A stretch of 64,000 nucleotides of DNA from an uncultured Eubacteriales bacterium (GCA_902492065.1 CABUKE010000004.1:62001-126000); one strand, 5' to 3'; numbered from the stretch's first letter, positions 24,174-32,761 are shown. Notes: generated by a model not told the origin, from the sequence alone. Translations and numbers: made by a program.

Positions 24174-24428
24174 GATCGGAATCTACAGTCCCTCTTGCAT
24201 GCCGCAAAAGGTAAGAAGATTAATGGTATTGTAATAGGGCGGGCACAGAAAAGCTGTGATATGTCATATGAAAAGTGGAAGAGTATTTTAACAACAAAAA
24301 AAGAGCTAATTGATATTCCACTGCTTATTAATTTGGACTTTGGTCATACGACACCGATTTTTACCTTCCCGATCGGCGGATATGCAAAAATAAAGGGAAA
24401 ACAAATTATTTTTTCAGATAGCAAGTAA
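24174..24428 (+). pseudogene. C-terminal remnant of an S66 LD-carboxypeptidase
   Basis: The frame from about 24174 reads NLQSLLHAAKGKKINGIVIGRAQKSC and continues to IDIPLLINLDFGHTTPIFTFPIGG. This matches the C-terminal end of S66 peptidases (LD-carboxypeptidase/MccF immunity proteins), including the catalytic-His region FGHTTP. A normal S66 enzyme has about 300 residues; only about 80 remain and the catalytic Ser domain is missing. No ribosome site precedes the only possible start (TTG at 24195), and the lepB terminator abuts it. It is AT-richer than its neighbours. It is most likely a deletion remnant. Confidence 0.7.
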
Positions 24429-24453
24429 AATGAGAATAGGATATGTGAGAACG

Positions 24454-25350
24454 ATGAATAATACTACAGAAAATTCTGCTAAAACCAATATCAACTGGTA
24501 TCCGGGCCATATGGCCAAAACGCGGCGGCTGATTGATGAAAATTTAAAACTAATCGACGTGGTAGTGGAAATCCTGGATGCGCGCGTTCCGATTTCGAGC
24601 CGCAATCCCGACTTTGACACGCTTTTTGCGTCGAAGCCGCGCGTCGTCGTAATGAATAAGTTTGATTTGGCGGATGAGCGCGCAACGGCGGCGTGGGAGA
24701 AGTGGTACCGCGACAATGGAGCGCGTGTACTTCTGACCAATTCATTAAACGGCAAAGGCGTGGACCGTCTGGCTGGGGAGGTCAAGCTGGCAATTGCGGA
24801 CAAGCTTGCGCGCGACGCGGCACGCGGCGTGACAAAGGCGGTGCGGCTCATGGTCGTCGGGATACCCAACGTCGGTAAGTCGTCGCTGATTAACCGCCTG
24901 TCGGGCCGCGCGTCGGCTAAAACGGGCGACCGTCCGGGTGTGACGCGGGGGAAACAGTGGATTCGGCTGAAAAACGGGATGGAGCTGCTCGACACGCCCG
25001 GCATTTTGTGGCCGAAGTTTGAGGACCAGACGACGGGGATGCACCTGGCGTTCATTGGTTCTATCCGCGATGAAATTATGGATGTGGAAACGCTGGCGTG
25101 CAATCTGCTGGAGTATCTGCGCGACCATTATGCGTCGCTTTTAGTGCAGCGGTACAAGCTCGACGGCGATATTTCGGTCATGGAGGGCTATGAGTTGTTA
25201 GAATATATTGGCAAAAAGCGCGGCTTTGTTGTGTCGGGCGGCGAAATTGATACCTACCGCGGCGCAAACGTGATTCTTGACGAGTTCCGTGCGGCAAAGA
25301 TCGGCCGTGTTACGCTGGAGTGGCCGCCGGAGACGGCATTGGATAAGTGA
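24454..25350 (+). CDS. ylqF: Ribosome biogenesis GTPase YlqF/RbgA
   Basis: RbgA is needed for late 50S assembly. It is a circularly permuted GTPase: the G4 motif NKFDLAD precedes G1 (GIPNVGKSSLINRL) and G3 (DTPG). The start NWYPGHMAKTRRLIDENLKLIDVVVEILDARVPISSRNP is diagnostic. The length is 298 residues from ATG 24454, or 306 from ATG 24430; neither has a strong ribosome site. It follows rplS-lepB as in other Firmicutes but is separated from lepB by a terminator and a peptidase remnant, so its promoter is uncertain. Confidence 0.95.
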   Translation: MNNTTENSAKTNINWYPGHMAKTRRLIDENLKLIDVVVEILDARVPISSRNPDFDTLFASKPRVVVMNKFDLADERATAAWEKWYRDNGARVLLTNSLNGKGVDRLAGEVKLAIADKLARDAARGVTKAVRLMVVGIPNVGKSSLINRLSGRASAKTGDRPGVTRGKQWIRLKNGMELLDTPGILWPKFEDQTTGMHLAFIGSIRDEIMDVETLACNLLEYLRDHYASLLVQRYKLDGDISVMEGYELLEYIGKKRGFVVSGGEIDTYRGANVILDEFRAAKIGRVTLEWPPETALDK

Positions 25351-25366
25351 GAAAGGAATGGTCGCT

Positions 25367-26368
25367 GTGCGCAGACTGTATCTTGTGACGGGGGCGGCCG
25401 GGCATCTGGGCAATACAGTGGTACGGATGCTCGCAGAGAAGGGGGAGAAAGTGCGCTTGCTCGTTCTTCCGGGTGAAAAGCATATCGAGGCGGTTTCTGC
25501 TTTGTCGGAAATTTTTACGGGCGATGTGCGCGACAAAGTGTCGATGCGGACATTTTTCCAGACGGACGATGATGTACAGAAGATTGTGATTCATTGTGCA
25601 GGCATTGTGTCGATTGCGTCTAAATTTGAGCAAAGGGTATATGATGTGAATGTATCGGGCACGAAGAACATTGTAGAGCTGTGCAAAGAGTACGGCGTGC
25701 ATAAGCTTGTCTACGTCAGCTCGGTTCATGCAATTCCGGAGCTGTCGCCGGGACAGGTGATTACGGAAACGGATTGCTTTGCACCTGACTTGGTAAAGGG
25801 GTTGTATGCCAAAACAAAGGCAGAGGCGACAGCGTTCGTTCTGCAGGCGGCAGAGCAGGGGCTTAACGTCTCTGTTGTGCATCCGTCCGGCATCTGCGGG
25901 CCGTATGACACGGGTCGGGGGCACCTGACGCAGTTGTTTATCGACTATTACAAAGGGCGGCTGACCGCCGGGTTGCGGGGCGGCTACGACTTCGTGGACG
26001 TGCGTGACGTGGCGGCGGGCGTAATTGCCTGCTGTGAGCGGGGACAGCGCGGGGAGTGCTACATCCTGTCGAACCGGTATGTTTCGATTCCGGAACTTTT
26101 GGAGATGTTTCATGAAGTTTCCGGGCGGAAGCGCGTCCGGACGATTCTGCCGCTGTGGTTTGTCCGTCTGACGGCTCCGCTGGCAGAGCTGTATTATAAA
26201 CTGCTGCGTCAGCCGCCGCTCTACACTGCCTACTCCATCTATACGCTTACGAGTAACGCATATTTTTCACATGAAAAGGCAGAGCGGGATCTGGGCTATG
26301 CGGTGCGCCCCCTTACGGAGACTGTACGGGATACAATGTGCTGGCTAAAGGAGCAGGGAAGGATATAA
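25367..26368 (+). CDS. NAD(P)-dependent epimerase/dehydratase (extended SDR)
   Basis: 333 residues with a Rossmann start RRLYLVTGAAGHLGNTVVRML (GxxGxxG). IHCAGIVSIASKFEQRVYDVNVSGTKNIVELC is typical for 3-beta-HSD or dihydroflavonol-reductase-like SDRs. The catalytic YxxxK is LYAKTKAEA. The substrate is unknown. I prefer the GTG at 25367 because AAAGGA lies 9 bases upstream; the ATG at 25358 directly abuts that site. The 16-base gap after ylqF suggests co-transcription. Confidence 0.85.
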   Translation: MRRLYLVTGAAGHLGNTVVRMLAEKGEKVRLLVLPGEKHIEAVSALSEIFTGDVRDKVSMRTFFQTDDDVQKIVIHCAGIVSIASKFEQRVYDVNVSGTKNIVELCKEYGVHKLVYVSSVHAIPELSPGQVITETDCFAPDLVKGLYAKTKAEATAFVLQAAEQGLNVSVVHPSGICGPYDTGRGHLTQLFIDYYKGRLTAGLRGGYDFVDVRDVAAGVIACCERGQRGECYILSNRYVSIPELLEMFHEVSGRKRVRTILPLWFVRLTAPLAELYYKLLRQPPLYTAYSIYTLTSNAYFSHEKAERDLGYAVRPLTETVRDTMCWLKEQGRI

Positions 26369-26377
26369 AAGGGCAAA

Positions 26378-26403
26378 AGAAAAAAGCCGCCATAAGACGA
26401 CTT
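26378..26403 (-). terminator. Terminator of the HPr-like gene
   Basis: In the minus-strand RNA, AAGUCGUC (26396-26403) pairs with GGCGGCUU (26384-26391) using G-U wobbles over a UUAU loop, followed by UUUUUU. Confidence 0.65.
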
Positions 26404-26422
26404 TGGTATGCTTTTGCAAAGC

Positions 26423-26659
26423 TCAGTCAACCATAAATTCTTTCATATCTGCTTTGAAGCTGTCTGCGCTTGCTTCCGGGCAATGTGCTTCCAAAACGAT
26501 CGGCTTGCTCAAATCAAGAGAAAAGATACCCATGATTGATTTTGCATCAACAACATATCTGCCCGACGTCAGGTCAACATCAAAGTCGTATTTGTTTACT
26601 GCATTTACAAAGTTCTTTACGCTGTTGATTGAGCTAAGCGAGATGTTAAAAGTGGTCAT
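26423..26659 (-). CDS. HPr-family protein lacking the catalytic histidine (Crh-like)
   Basis: 78 residues with an HPr fold pattern. The Ser46 region is conserved as DAKSIMGIFSLDLSKP (Ser41 here), and the strand IVLEAHC follows. The His15 active-site segment (GIHARPA in HPr) is replaced by INSVKNFVN, so it cannot relay phosphate in the PTS. This matches Crh logic, in which the Ser form co-activates CcpA, or another regulatory use of HPr kinase. Whether HprK phosphorylates it is inference. The ATG at 26659 is chosen because AAGGAGG lies 8 bases upstream. Confidence 0.82.
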   Translation of the reverse strand: MTTFNISLSSINSVKNFVNAVNKYDFDVDLTSGRYVVDAKSIMGIFSLDLSKPIVLEAHCPEASADSFKADMKEFMVD

Positions 26660-26684
26660 AAAAAACGCCTCCTTCAAGATATTT

Positions 26685-26700
26685 GTGGGAACCTTCCCAC
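26685..26700. promoter_or_regulatory. Perfect inverted repeat at the 5' end of the HPr-like transcript
   Basis: GTGGGAACCTTCCCAC is a 7-2-7 inverted repeat. It lies at about +1 to +17 of the predicted minus-strand transcript. It could be a 5' stem-loop that stabilises the mRNA or an operator. Confidence 0.5.
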
Positions 26701-26708
26701 TACATGTA

Positions 26709-26738
26709 ATATTACCACTTTCTCGTGCATTTCGTCAA
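26709..26738 (-). promoter_or_regulatory. Promoter of the HPr-like gene
   Basis: On the minus strand, TTGACG (26733-26738) and TAATAT (26709-26714) are separated by 18 bases. Confidence 0.6.
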
Positions 26739-26797
26739 TGGTATTTGAAAAAATTTCTGAATAATTTACTTTTTATACAAAATAAGGGGTTAACAGT

Positions 26798-28108
26798 ATG
26801 AAACGGGTTGCTTTTTATACGCTCGGCTGCAAGGTCAACCAATATGAAACACAGGCCATGTGCGAGCTGTTTTTAAAAGAAGGGTATGAGGCGGTCGGCT
26901 TTGAGGAGCGGGCGGACATATATGTGATTAATACCTGCTCGGTAACGGGCCTGTCCGACCGTAAGTCGCGCCAGATGATACGCCGGGCGCGCCGCAAAAA
27001 CCCGGACGCGGTTATCGTCGCGGCAGGTTGCTATGCGCAGACCGCCGCGGACGAGGTAGGCCGGATTGAGGGCGTAAATCTGATCATCGGTACGCAGGGC
27101 CGCGGCAATATCGTTGCACTGGCGGAGCAGGCGGCACAAAAGAAGCTCAACTACGTGCGGGACATTATGCACACGCACGACTTTGAGGAATTGTCCGTTC
27201 ATGCTTACAGCGAAAAGACGCGCGCTTATATTAAGGCGCAGGAAGGGTGCAGCCAGTTTTGCTCCTATTGTATTATTCCCTATGCACGTGGTCCCATTCG
27301 GAGCCGTCCGGCGGACGCCGTGCTGGCGGAGGCGCGGCGGCTGGCGCAGGCGGGGTATGCGGAGCTGGTTCTGGTAGGAATACATATTGCCTCATATGGG
27401 AAGGATCTCGGAGCCGGTTCACTTGAGCAGCTCATCCGAGACATCAACGAAATAGAAGCAGTGCGGCGTATCCGCCTTAGTTCGATTGAGCCGATGACGC
27501 TCGACGATACCTTCCTCCATGCGGTCGCCGGCGCGGACAAGCTGTGCCATCACTTCCATATTTCACTCCAGTCCGGCTGTGACGAAACGCTGGCGCGTAT
27601 GAACCGTAAGTATACGACGGAGCAGTTCAGCCGGATTGTGCACGGCCTGCGAGAAGCTTTTTGCGACGTAGCCATTACAACGGACGTTATGGTTGGCTTC
27701 CCCGGAGAAACGGAGGAGGAGTTTGCTGCCTCGCTCGCATTTGTGGAGCAGACGGCATTTGCCGATTTGCACGTATTCCAGTATTCGCCGCGGCCCGGAA
27801 CGCCGGCCGCCGTGATGGAGGCACAGGTGCCGCCGGAAGTAAAGCATGCACGCAGCGAAAAGATGATCGCGGCGGGACACAGGAGCCGTGATGCGTTCCT
27901 GCACCGGTTTCTTGGACGGGATATGACGGTGCTGTTTGAGCAGGAACACGCGCACAAAGGCGGCTGGTACGAGGGTAAGACGGAAAATTATATTACCGTT
28001 GTCTGTGAGGCGGACCACGATTTGTCGGGCCGGTTTGCCGTAGTGCGGCTGGGGCGCATTGCAGACGGGGTCGTATATGGAACGCTCATACAGGAGGAAG
28101 CAATATGA
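26798..28108 (+). CDS. mtaB: tRNA t6A37 methylthiotransferase MtaB
   Basis: MtaB is a radical-SAM enzyme that converts t6A37 to ms2t6A37 in ANN-decoding tRNAs. It has 436 residues. Three N-terminal cysteines for the auxiliary cluster are in LGCKVNQYE, NTCSVTG and AAGCYAQ. The radical-SAM motif is CSQFCSYCIIPYARG, and HISLQSGCDETLARMNRKYT is diagnostic. A TRAM domain ends the protein. The opening MKRVAFYTLGCKVNQYE fits MtaB/YqeV rather than MiaB. The stop overlaps the next gene in ATGA. Confidence 0.94.
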   Translation: MKRVAFYTLGCKVNQYETQAMCELFLKEGYEAVGFEERADIYVINTCSVTGLSDRKSRQMIRRARRKNPDAVIVAAGCYAQTAADEVGRIEGVNLIIGTQGRGNIVALAEQAAQKKLNYVRDIMHTHDFEELSVHAYSEKTRAYIKAQEGCSQFCSYCIIPYARGPIRSRPADAVLAEARRLAQAGYAELVLVGIHIASYGKDLGAGSLEQLIRDINEIEAVRRIRLSSIEPMTLDDTFLHAVAGADKLCHHFHISLQSGCDETLARMNRKYTTEQFSRIVHGLREAFCDVAITTDVMVGFPGETEEEFAASLAFVEQTAFADLHVFQYSPRPGTPAAVMEAQVPPEVKHARSEKMIAAGHRSRDAFLHRFLGRDMTVLFEQEHAHKGGWYEGKTENYITVVCEADHDLSGRFAVVRLGRIADGVVYGTLIQEEAI

Positions 28109-28842
28109 AGTCGAAAACAGTCCTAATAACGGGTGCGTCGCGCGGGATTGGACGCGCCTGCGCGGTGCAGTTTGCAAGAGAAGGCCACCGCGTCATTATC
28201 AATTATAAATCGAGCCGTGCGGCGGCGGAGACGCTGGTGCAGGAGCTGAAGCAGGCGGGTTTTTATGCCTGCGCCTACTGCGCCGATGTAGCCGACGCGG
28301 CGCAGGTGCAGGACATGTATTCGTGGATTGCGGCGGAGTATGGCGGTGTAGATGTTTTGGTCAACAACGCCGGCATCGCGCGCACAAAGATGTTCTGCGA
28401 TACGGAAGAAACCGACTGGGATGCAGTGTTTGGCACCAACGTAAAGGGCATGTACCGCTGCACAAAGCTGGCACTTCCATATATGATACACAAAAAAAGC
28501 GGCAGCATTGTCAACATTTCGTCCGTATGGGGAATATGCGGTGCCTCATGCGAGGTGGCGTATTCTGCCTCGAAGGCGGCAGTGATTGGTTTTACGAAGG
28601 CGCTTGCGCAGGAAGTTGGGCCGAGCGGAATCCGGGTCAACTGTGTCGCGCCTGGCGTGATTGACACGGACATGAACGGCGCGCTGGGGCAGGAAGATAT
28701 TGCCGCGCTGGAGGAGCAGACGCCGCTTGGCCGGCTCGGCACAGTGGGCGAGGTTGCAGCGGCAGTGCGCTTCCTTGCCGGGGAGCAGGCCGGCTTTATC
28801 ACCGGGCAGGTGCTCAGCCCAAATGGCGGCTTCTTGATTTAA
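28105..28842 (+). CDS. Short-chain dehydrogenase/reductase (FabG-like)
   Basis: 245 residues of classical SDR. The cofactor motif is TGASRGIGRACA, then NNAGIAR, the catalytic Ser in NISSVWG, and YSASKAAVIGF (YxxxK). The pattern near residue 33 (NYKSSRAAAETL) suggests NADP(H) preference. It resembles 3-oxoacyl-ACP reductases, but a stand-alone position after mtaB and away from fatty-acid genes leaves the substrate open. It is translationally coupled to mtaB by a 4-base overlap. Confidence 0.87.
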   Translation: MKSKTVLITGASRGIGRACAVQFAREGHRVIINYKSSRAAAETLVQELKQAGFYACAYCADVADAAQVQDMYSWIAAEYGGVDVLVNNAGIARTKMFCDTEETDWDAVFGTNVKGMYRCTKLALPYMIHKKSGSIVNISSVWGICGASCEVAYSASKAAVIGFTKALAQEVGPSGIRVNCVAPGVIDTDMNGALGQEDIAALEEQTPLGRLGTVGEVAAAVRFLAGEQAGFITGQVLSPNGGFLI

Positions 28843-28856
28843 ACATAAAATAGATA

Positions 28857-28881
28857 AGCCCGGCGGAGTGACCGTCGGGCT
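28857..28881. terminator. Hairpin between convergent genes at 28842 and 28885
   Basis: AGCCCGGCGG pairs with CCGTCGGGCT over a short loop. The T run is weak (TGTTTC), so its strength as a terminator is uncertain. Confidence 0.6.
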
Positions 28882-28884
28882 GTT

Positions 28885-29751
28885 TCATTGCTGATTATAC
28901 GCTTTTGTTTTTCGGTATTGCTGCGGGGTTAGCTTTTTATATTTCTTAAACTTGGAAATAAAATTACTGCTGCTCTGGTACCCTACGCTCGCGGCTACGT
29001 CCGCAATCGAGAGCGGCGTATGGGCAAGCAGTACGGAAGCCTTTGCAATCCGGTACTGTTCTAAATATTGATAAGGCGTAATTTCAAGATGCTTATTAAA
29101 CAAACGAATCAAGTGCGTTTGTGAAATAAACAATTCGGCGCAGATATCTTTTGTATTGATATCCTCTTGATAGTGCATGGCAATAAACCGCAGCGCCCGC
29201 TCCAGCAAATCCTTCACTCGTTCGTTTTCGTAGATGTTTTTTGTCTTGTAAGTGAGCAGATCGTGCATCAAGTCGGATAAAAGCTTCGACTCCTCTACTG
29301 AACAGTCGTCGAAGAAGCGGTCCTTGTAGGCGATTAGCTTTTCGTACAGGGCGATCAGCTTGTCCGGCTCCCGGTATTTAAAGACGGGCTCATTGTTTTC
29401 TACGATTCTGTTAATGAAATTTGTGGCATGGTTGTCCAGAATATGCAGCCAGTAAAATTCCCAAATGCGGCCCTTTTCCGGGTAGTAGGCATGCGGCGTG
29501 TTCGGCGGCAGGACAAACATATCCCCGGCTGAAAGCAGGAATGTTTTTCCGTATACTTCCAATATTCCGCTGCCGGAAACCGTCAGAATCAGCGTCGAGT
29601 CGATTGAACCGCTTTCCAAACGATTTGTCAAGTACTTGTCGTTGCAGCGGTGCCAGCCAACGCTCGTATAACAAAACAGGTACTCCATATTTTTGAGCGG
29701 AACGTTGGTGAACAAACGCACCTTGCCGAAATCGCCGTCCATCGTGTACAT
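28885..29751 (-). CDS. AraC-family transcriptional regulator
   Basis: 288 residues. The N-terminal cupin sensor is visible (ILTVSGSGILEVYGKTFLLSAGDMFVLPPNTPHAYYPEKGRIWEFYWLHI). The C-terminal two HTH motifs (INTKDICAELFISQTHLIRLFNKH; SIADVAASVGYQSSSNFISKFKKYKKLTPQQYRK) are the AraC signature. Sugar-sensing regulators such as RhaR/RhaS have this form, but rhaAB lie 21 kb away, so a link is speculative. GGAGG precedes the ATG at 29751; the frame runs to 29811 without another ribosome site. Confidence 0.9.
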   Translation of the reverse strand: MYTMDGDFGKVRLFTNVPLKNMEYLFCYTSVGWHRCNDKYLTNRLESGSIDSTLILTVSGSGILEVYGKTFLLSAGDMFVLPPNTPHAYYPEKGRIWEFYWLHILDNHATNFINRIVENNEPVFKYREPDKLIALYEKLIAYKDRFFDDCSVEESKLLSDLMHDLLTYKTKNIYENERVKDLLERALRFIAMHYQEDINTKDICAELFISQTHLIRLFNKHLEITPYQYLEQYRIAKASVLLAHTPLSIADVAASVGYQSSSNFISKFKKYKKLTPQQYRKTKAYNQQ

Positions 29752-29816
29752 TGTACCACCTCCCGTAACTGCCGTAAAATAGTTTTTCTTATAAAACAGA
29801 GATATATACATGTTCT

Positions 29817-29845
29817 ATTGTATGCAATCAGATAGCAAATGTCAA
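29817..29845 (-). promoter_or_regulatory. Promoter of the AraC-family gene
   Basis: On the minus strand, TTGACA (29840-29845) and TACAAT (29817-29822) are separated by 17 bases. Confidence 0.75.
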
Positions 29846-29964
29846 GTAGTGTTGTTTTTTAATTTATAGAGCATTATTTTTTGTAATAAAAGCGGGGATT
29901 CTCCGGCATGACTGAAAAAATTGTGGTTTTTTCCAAAAAAACTTTAATTATTTTGGGAAAACGC

Positions 29965-29993
29965 TTGAAAATTGCCGATATTCGGTATAAAAT
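29965..29993 (+). promoter_or_regulatory. Promoter of the purine permease operon
   Basis: TTGAAA at 29965-29970 and TAAAAT at 29988-29993 are separated by 17 bases. The leader is only about 27 bases, too short for a purine riboswitch. Confidence 0.65.
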
Positions 29994-30027
29994 ATTTAGG
30001 TAATCTTAATAGAAAAGGGGAGAAAAC

Positions 30028-31389
30028 ATGGAAAAGGTCTTTAAGCTCAAAGAACATGGCACCAACGTCCGTACAGAGATTATCGCTGGTGTCACAACTT
30101 TCCTGGCGATGGTTTACATTCTGGCTGTAAATCCATCTATGCTGGCGGAAGCGGGGATGAGCAAGGATGCTGTATTTACAGCGACGGCGGTTTCGGCTGC
30201 GCTTGCGACGCTGTGTATGGCATTTTTTGCAAACTATCCGGTAGCGTTGGCTTCCGGTATGGGATTGAATGCATACTTTGCGTATTCGGTATGTATCCCA
30301 ATGGCGGAGGCGGGTATCACGGACCCGTGGCAGATTGCATTGACTGCCGTATTTGTGGAAGGTATTATTTTCATCATCCTTTCGCTGTTCAAATTCCGTG
30401 AGACATTGGTCAACAAGGTTCCGGCGAACCTCAAGTTCGGCATTACGGCCGGTATCGGTCTGTTTATCACGATTGTCGGGCTGAAAGGCGCGGGGATTGC
30501 GATCGGCGATCCAAGTACGCTCGTTGCAATGGGCGATATTGCGACGCCGCAGTTCGTTCTCGCTATGGTGGGACTTATCCTGATTGGCATTATGCACCAC
30601 TACAAGGTGCCGGGCTCCATCCTTTGGGGTATTCTGGCAACATGGATTCTCGGTATGTTTGCCGAGCTTTGCGGCTGGTATGTGGTAGACGTTGAAGCGG
30701 GCGCGTATTCGCTGTTCCCGAACTTTACGGACTACAGTTTCCTGCCTGCTGCGCCGTATTTCTTTAATTTCGATTTTAGCTATGTAACAAATCATATCCT
30801 GGAGTTTGCAGTTATCGTGTTCTCCTTCCTGTTTGTCGATTTGTTCGACACGGTTGGAACGCTGATTGGCGTTGCTGAAAAGGGGAACCTGCTCGACAAG
30901 GAGGGCAATCTTCCGAGAGCGGGCGGCGCGCTTATGGCGGACGCAGTTGGTACGGTAATTGGTTCAATCCTGGGTACGTCTACAGTTACGAGCTATGTTG
31001 AGTCGAGCGCAGGCGTTGCACAGGGCGGCCGGACCGGCCTGACGGCTGTAACGGCGGCGGTATTGTTTATCGTGGCGCTGTTCTTCTCGCCGATCTTTTT
31101 GGCAATTCCGGGCTTTGCGACTACGCCAGCCTTGGTATTTGTCGGCCTTTTGATGATGGGGTCGGTCAAGAATATGAAGTTTGACGGTGACATCGCTGAC
31201 GTTTTGGGCGGCTTTGTAGCAATTATCATGATGCCGTTTACGTATTCCATTGCAAATGGTATCATGTTCGGTATCCTCACCTGGGTTATCCTTAAGCTCT
31301 GCATGGGCAAAGTGAGAGATATCCACTGGGTAATGTGGGTAGCGAGCGGCCTGTTTGCGCTGCGCGTCATTACGATGGTGATTCAATAA
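30028..31389 (+). CDS. NCS2-family purine permease (AzgA/PbuG type)
   Basis: 453 residues and about 13 membrane helices. The opening KLKEHGTNVRTEIIAGVTTFLAMVYILAVNPSML is diagnostic of the AzgA-like branch that imports guanine, hypoxanthine or adenine. The central VDLFDTVGTLIGVAEKGNLLD motif and GTSTVTSYVESSAGVAQGGRTGLTAV are intact. A phosphoribosyltransferase follows after 50 bases, giving a transport-plus-salvage pair. The ribosome site AGGGGAG is good. Confidence 0.94.
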   Translation: MEKVFKLKEHGTNVRTEIIAGVTTFLAMVYILAVNPSMLAEAGMSKDAVFTATAVSAALATLCMAFFANYPVALASGMGLNAYFAYSVCIPMAEAGITDPWQIALTAVFVEGIIFIILSLFKFRETLVNKVPANLKFGITAGIGLFITIVGLKGAGIAIGDPSTLVAMGDIATPQFVLAMVGLILIGIMHHYKVPGSILWGILATWILGMFAELCGWYVVDVEAGAYSLFPNFTDYSFLPAAPYFFNFDFSYVTNHILEFAVIVFSFLFVDLFDTVGTLIGVAEKGNLLDKEGNLPRAGGALMADAVGTVIGSILGTSTVTSYVESSAGVAQGGRTGLTAVTAAVLFIVALFFSPIFLAIPGFATTPALVFVGLLMMGSVKNMKFDGDIADVLGGFVAIIMMPFTYSIANGIMFGILTWVILKLCMGKVRDIHWVMWVASGLFALRVITMVIQ

Positions 31390-31439
31390 TACCGGCGTTA
31401 CTTTGGGATTAATTTTGAAGAAAAGGGTGTCTTACTTAC

Positions 31440-32000
31440 ATGGGAATGTCTTATACGCTTAATGTGGCGGGAGTTACAAGAGAGCTGCCGCTGTGTCGGG
31501 TAACGGATGATATGTATATCGCCGCTTTTGTAATGTTTGGCGATGTGGAGCTTACAAAGGCGTGCGCGAGCGCCCTTTTGGAAAAAGCGCCGGCGCATGA
31601 TATTATGATTACGGCTGAGTCGAAGGGGATTCCGCTCCTCTATGAGATGGCGCGCCAGTCCGGGGAAAACGATTATATCGTAGCCCGGAAAGGGCCGAAG
31701 CTCTATATGGAAAACGTGTTGATGACCGAGGTCGATTCCATCACGACGGAAAACCGGCAGATTCTCTGCATTGGGCAGAGAGAGGCGGACGCTATGCGCG
31801 GGAAGCGTGTGCTGGTAATTGACGATGTTATCAGTACGGGTGAGTCGCTTGCGGCTCTGGAAAAGCTGATTAATCAAGTCGGTGGGAACATTGTCGGCCG
31901 GATGGCTGTTCTGGCAGAAGGGGATGCGATGGAGCGTGACGATATCAGCTGTCTGGCTCCGCTTCCGCTTTTCAACGCAGACGGTACGGCAAAAGCCTAA
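31440..32000 (+). CDS. Purine phosphoribosyltransferase (adenine PRT-like)
   Basis: 186 residues with the PRPP-binding loop VLVIDDVISTGESLAALE and a type I PRTase core (ITAESKGIPLLYEMARQ). The similarity is to Apt/Xpt-like enzymes that convert a purine base and PRPP to a nucleotide. With the upstream purine permease it forms a salvage operon. The base is not defined by the sequence I can see. The first ATG (31440) has a weak ribosome site (AAAAGGGTG further upstream). Confidence 0.85.
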   Translation: MGMSYTLNVAGVTRELPLCRVTDDMYIAAFVMFGDVELTKACASALLEKAPAHDIMITAESKGIPLLYEMARQSGENDYIVARKGPKLYMENVLMTEVDSITTENRQILCIGQREADAMRGKRVLVIDDVISTGESLAALEKLINQVGGNIVGRMAVLAEGDAMERDDISCLAPLPLFNADGTAKA

Positions 32001-32033
32001 TCGGATTGTAACACTTTTTAGTATTTACAGTAT

Positions 32034-32070
32034 AAAAGACTGCTTATGACTTCGTAAGCAGTCTTTTTTG
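32034..32070. terminator. Terminator between convergent purine PRT and spoVT genes
   Basis: AGACTGCTTA (from 32037) pairs with TAAGCAGTCT (to 32064), with A-rich and T-rich flanks on both sides. It should work in both directions. Confidence 0.88.
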
Positions 32071-32085
32071 TTGTTTGCCGCAAGT

Positions 32086-32628
32086 TCAGCTCTCCATATG
32101 ACGCCCCAGAAATCCAGCCGCCGCCTGCGCGAGCTTTTCCTCAACATCGGAGGCGTTTGCCTTGTCGTCGGAGAAAAAGACAACGCTGCCAATGCTGTCG
32201 CCCTCGGAAATAATCGGGTAAGCGACAAGTGCATGATGCTTTTCGTTGCTGTCAATAATTGGCAGGTCCTTGGTCGACGAGGCACTCTTATTATAGGGAG
32301 CCTTTTCGTTCATAATTTTTTCCAATTCCGGGCTGATTCGTTTTTCGAGCATTTCACGCTTTGGCGCACCGGAAACGGCAATCGTCGTGTCGCGGTCTGT
32401 AATGCAGACAGGCAGGCCCGCCGTTTTAGCAAGCGATTCCGCGTATTGGCTTGCAAATTCGCCAAGCTCGCCAATCGGGGAATACTTTTTAAAGATAACC
32501 TCGCCATCTTTGTCTGTGAAGATTTCAAGCGGGTCTCCTTCCCGGATTCGCATGGTGCGGCGGATTTCCTTCGGGATTACGACTCTGCCTAAATCATCTA
32601 TGCGTCTTACAATACCAGTTGCTTTCAT
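32086..32628 (-). CDS. spoVT: Stage V sporulation protein T
   Basis: SpoVT is a forespore transcription regulator that tunes sigma-G genes and spore-coat-related functions. It has 180 residues. The AbrB-type swapped-hairpin DNA-binding domain occupies residues 1-52 (MKATGIVRRIDDLGRVVIPKEIRRTMRIREGDPLEIF). A GAF domain follows (about 55-175). The gene marks an endospore-forming lineage. GGAGGAA precedes the start. No clear sigma-G promoter could be read; TGCAAAATAAT/TGCAAATAAT repeats lie upstream. Confidence 0.96.
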   Translation of the reverse strand: MKATGIVRRIDDLGRVVIPKEIRRTMRIREGDPLEIFTDKDGEVIFKKYSPIGELGEFASQYAESLAKTAGLPVCITDRDTTIAVSGAPKREMLEKRISPELEKIMNEKAPYNKSASSTKDLPIIDSNEKHHALVAYPIISEGDSIGSVVFFSDDKANASDVEEKLAQAAAGFLGRHMES

Positions 32629-32761
32629 ATTAAAATTCCTCCAAGCTTAAATTATTTTGCAGATATATTATTTGCAAAGTTTTTTAAAATATCCCTTTTT
32701 CCTCTGCAAAAATAAAAATGGATATAGGCAAGAAAATTGGAAAGTTTTTTATAAAAATGTC

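Noticed and set aside
28885..29751. Assignment of the AraC regulator as RhaR
   Set aside because: The rhaAB operon is over 21 kb away and nothing in the sequence ties the sensor domain to rhamnose.
29846..30027. Possible purine riboswitch upstream of the permease
   Set aside because: The predicted leader is only about 27 bases and the conserved aptamer bases are not seen.
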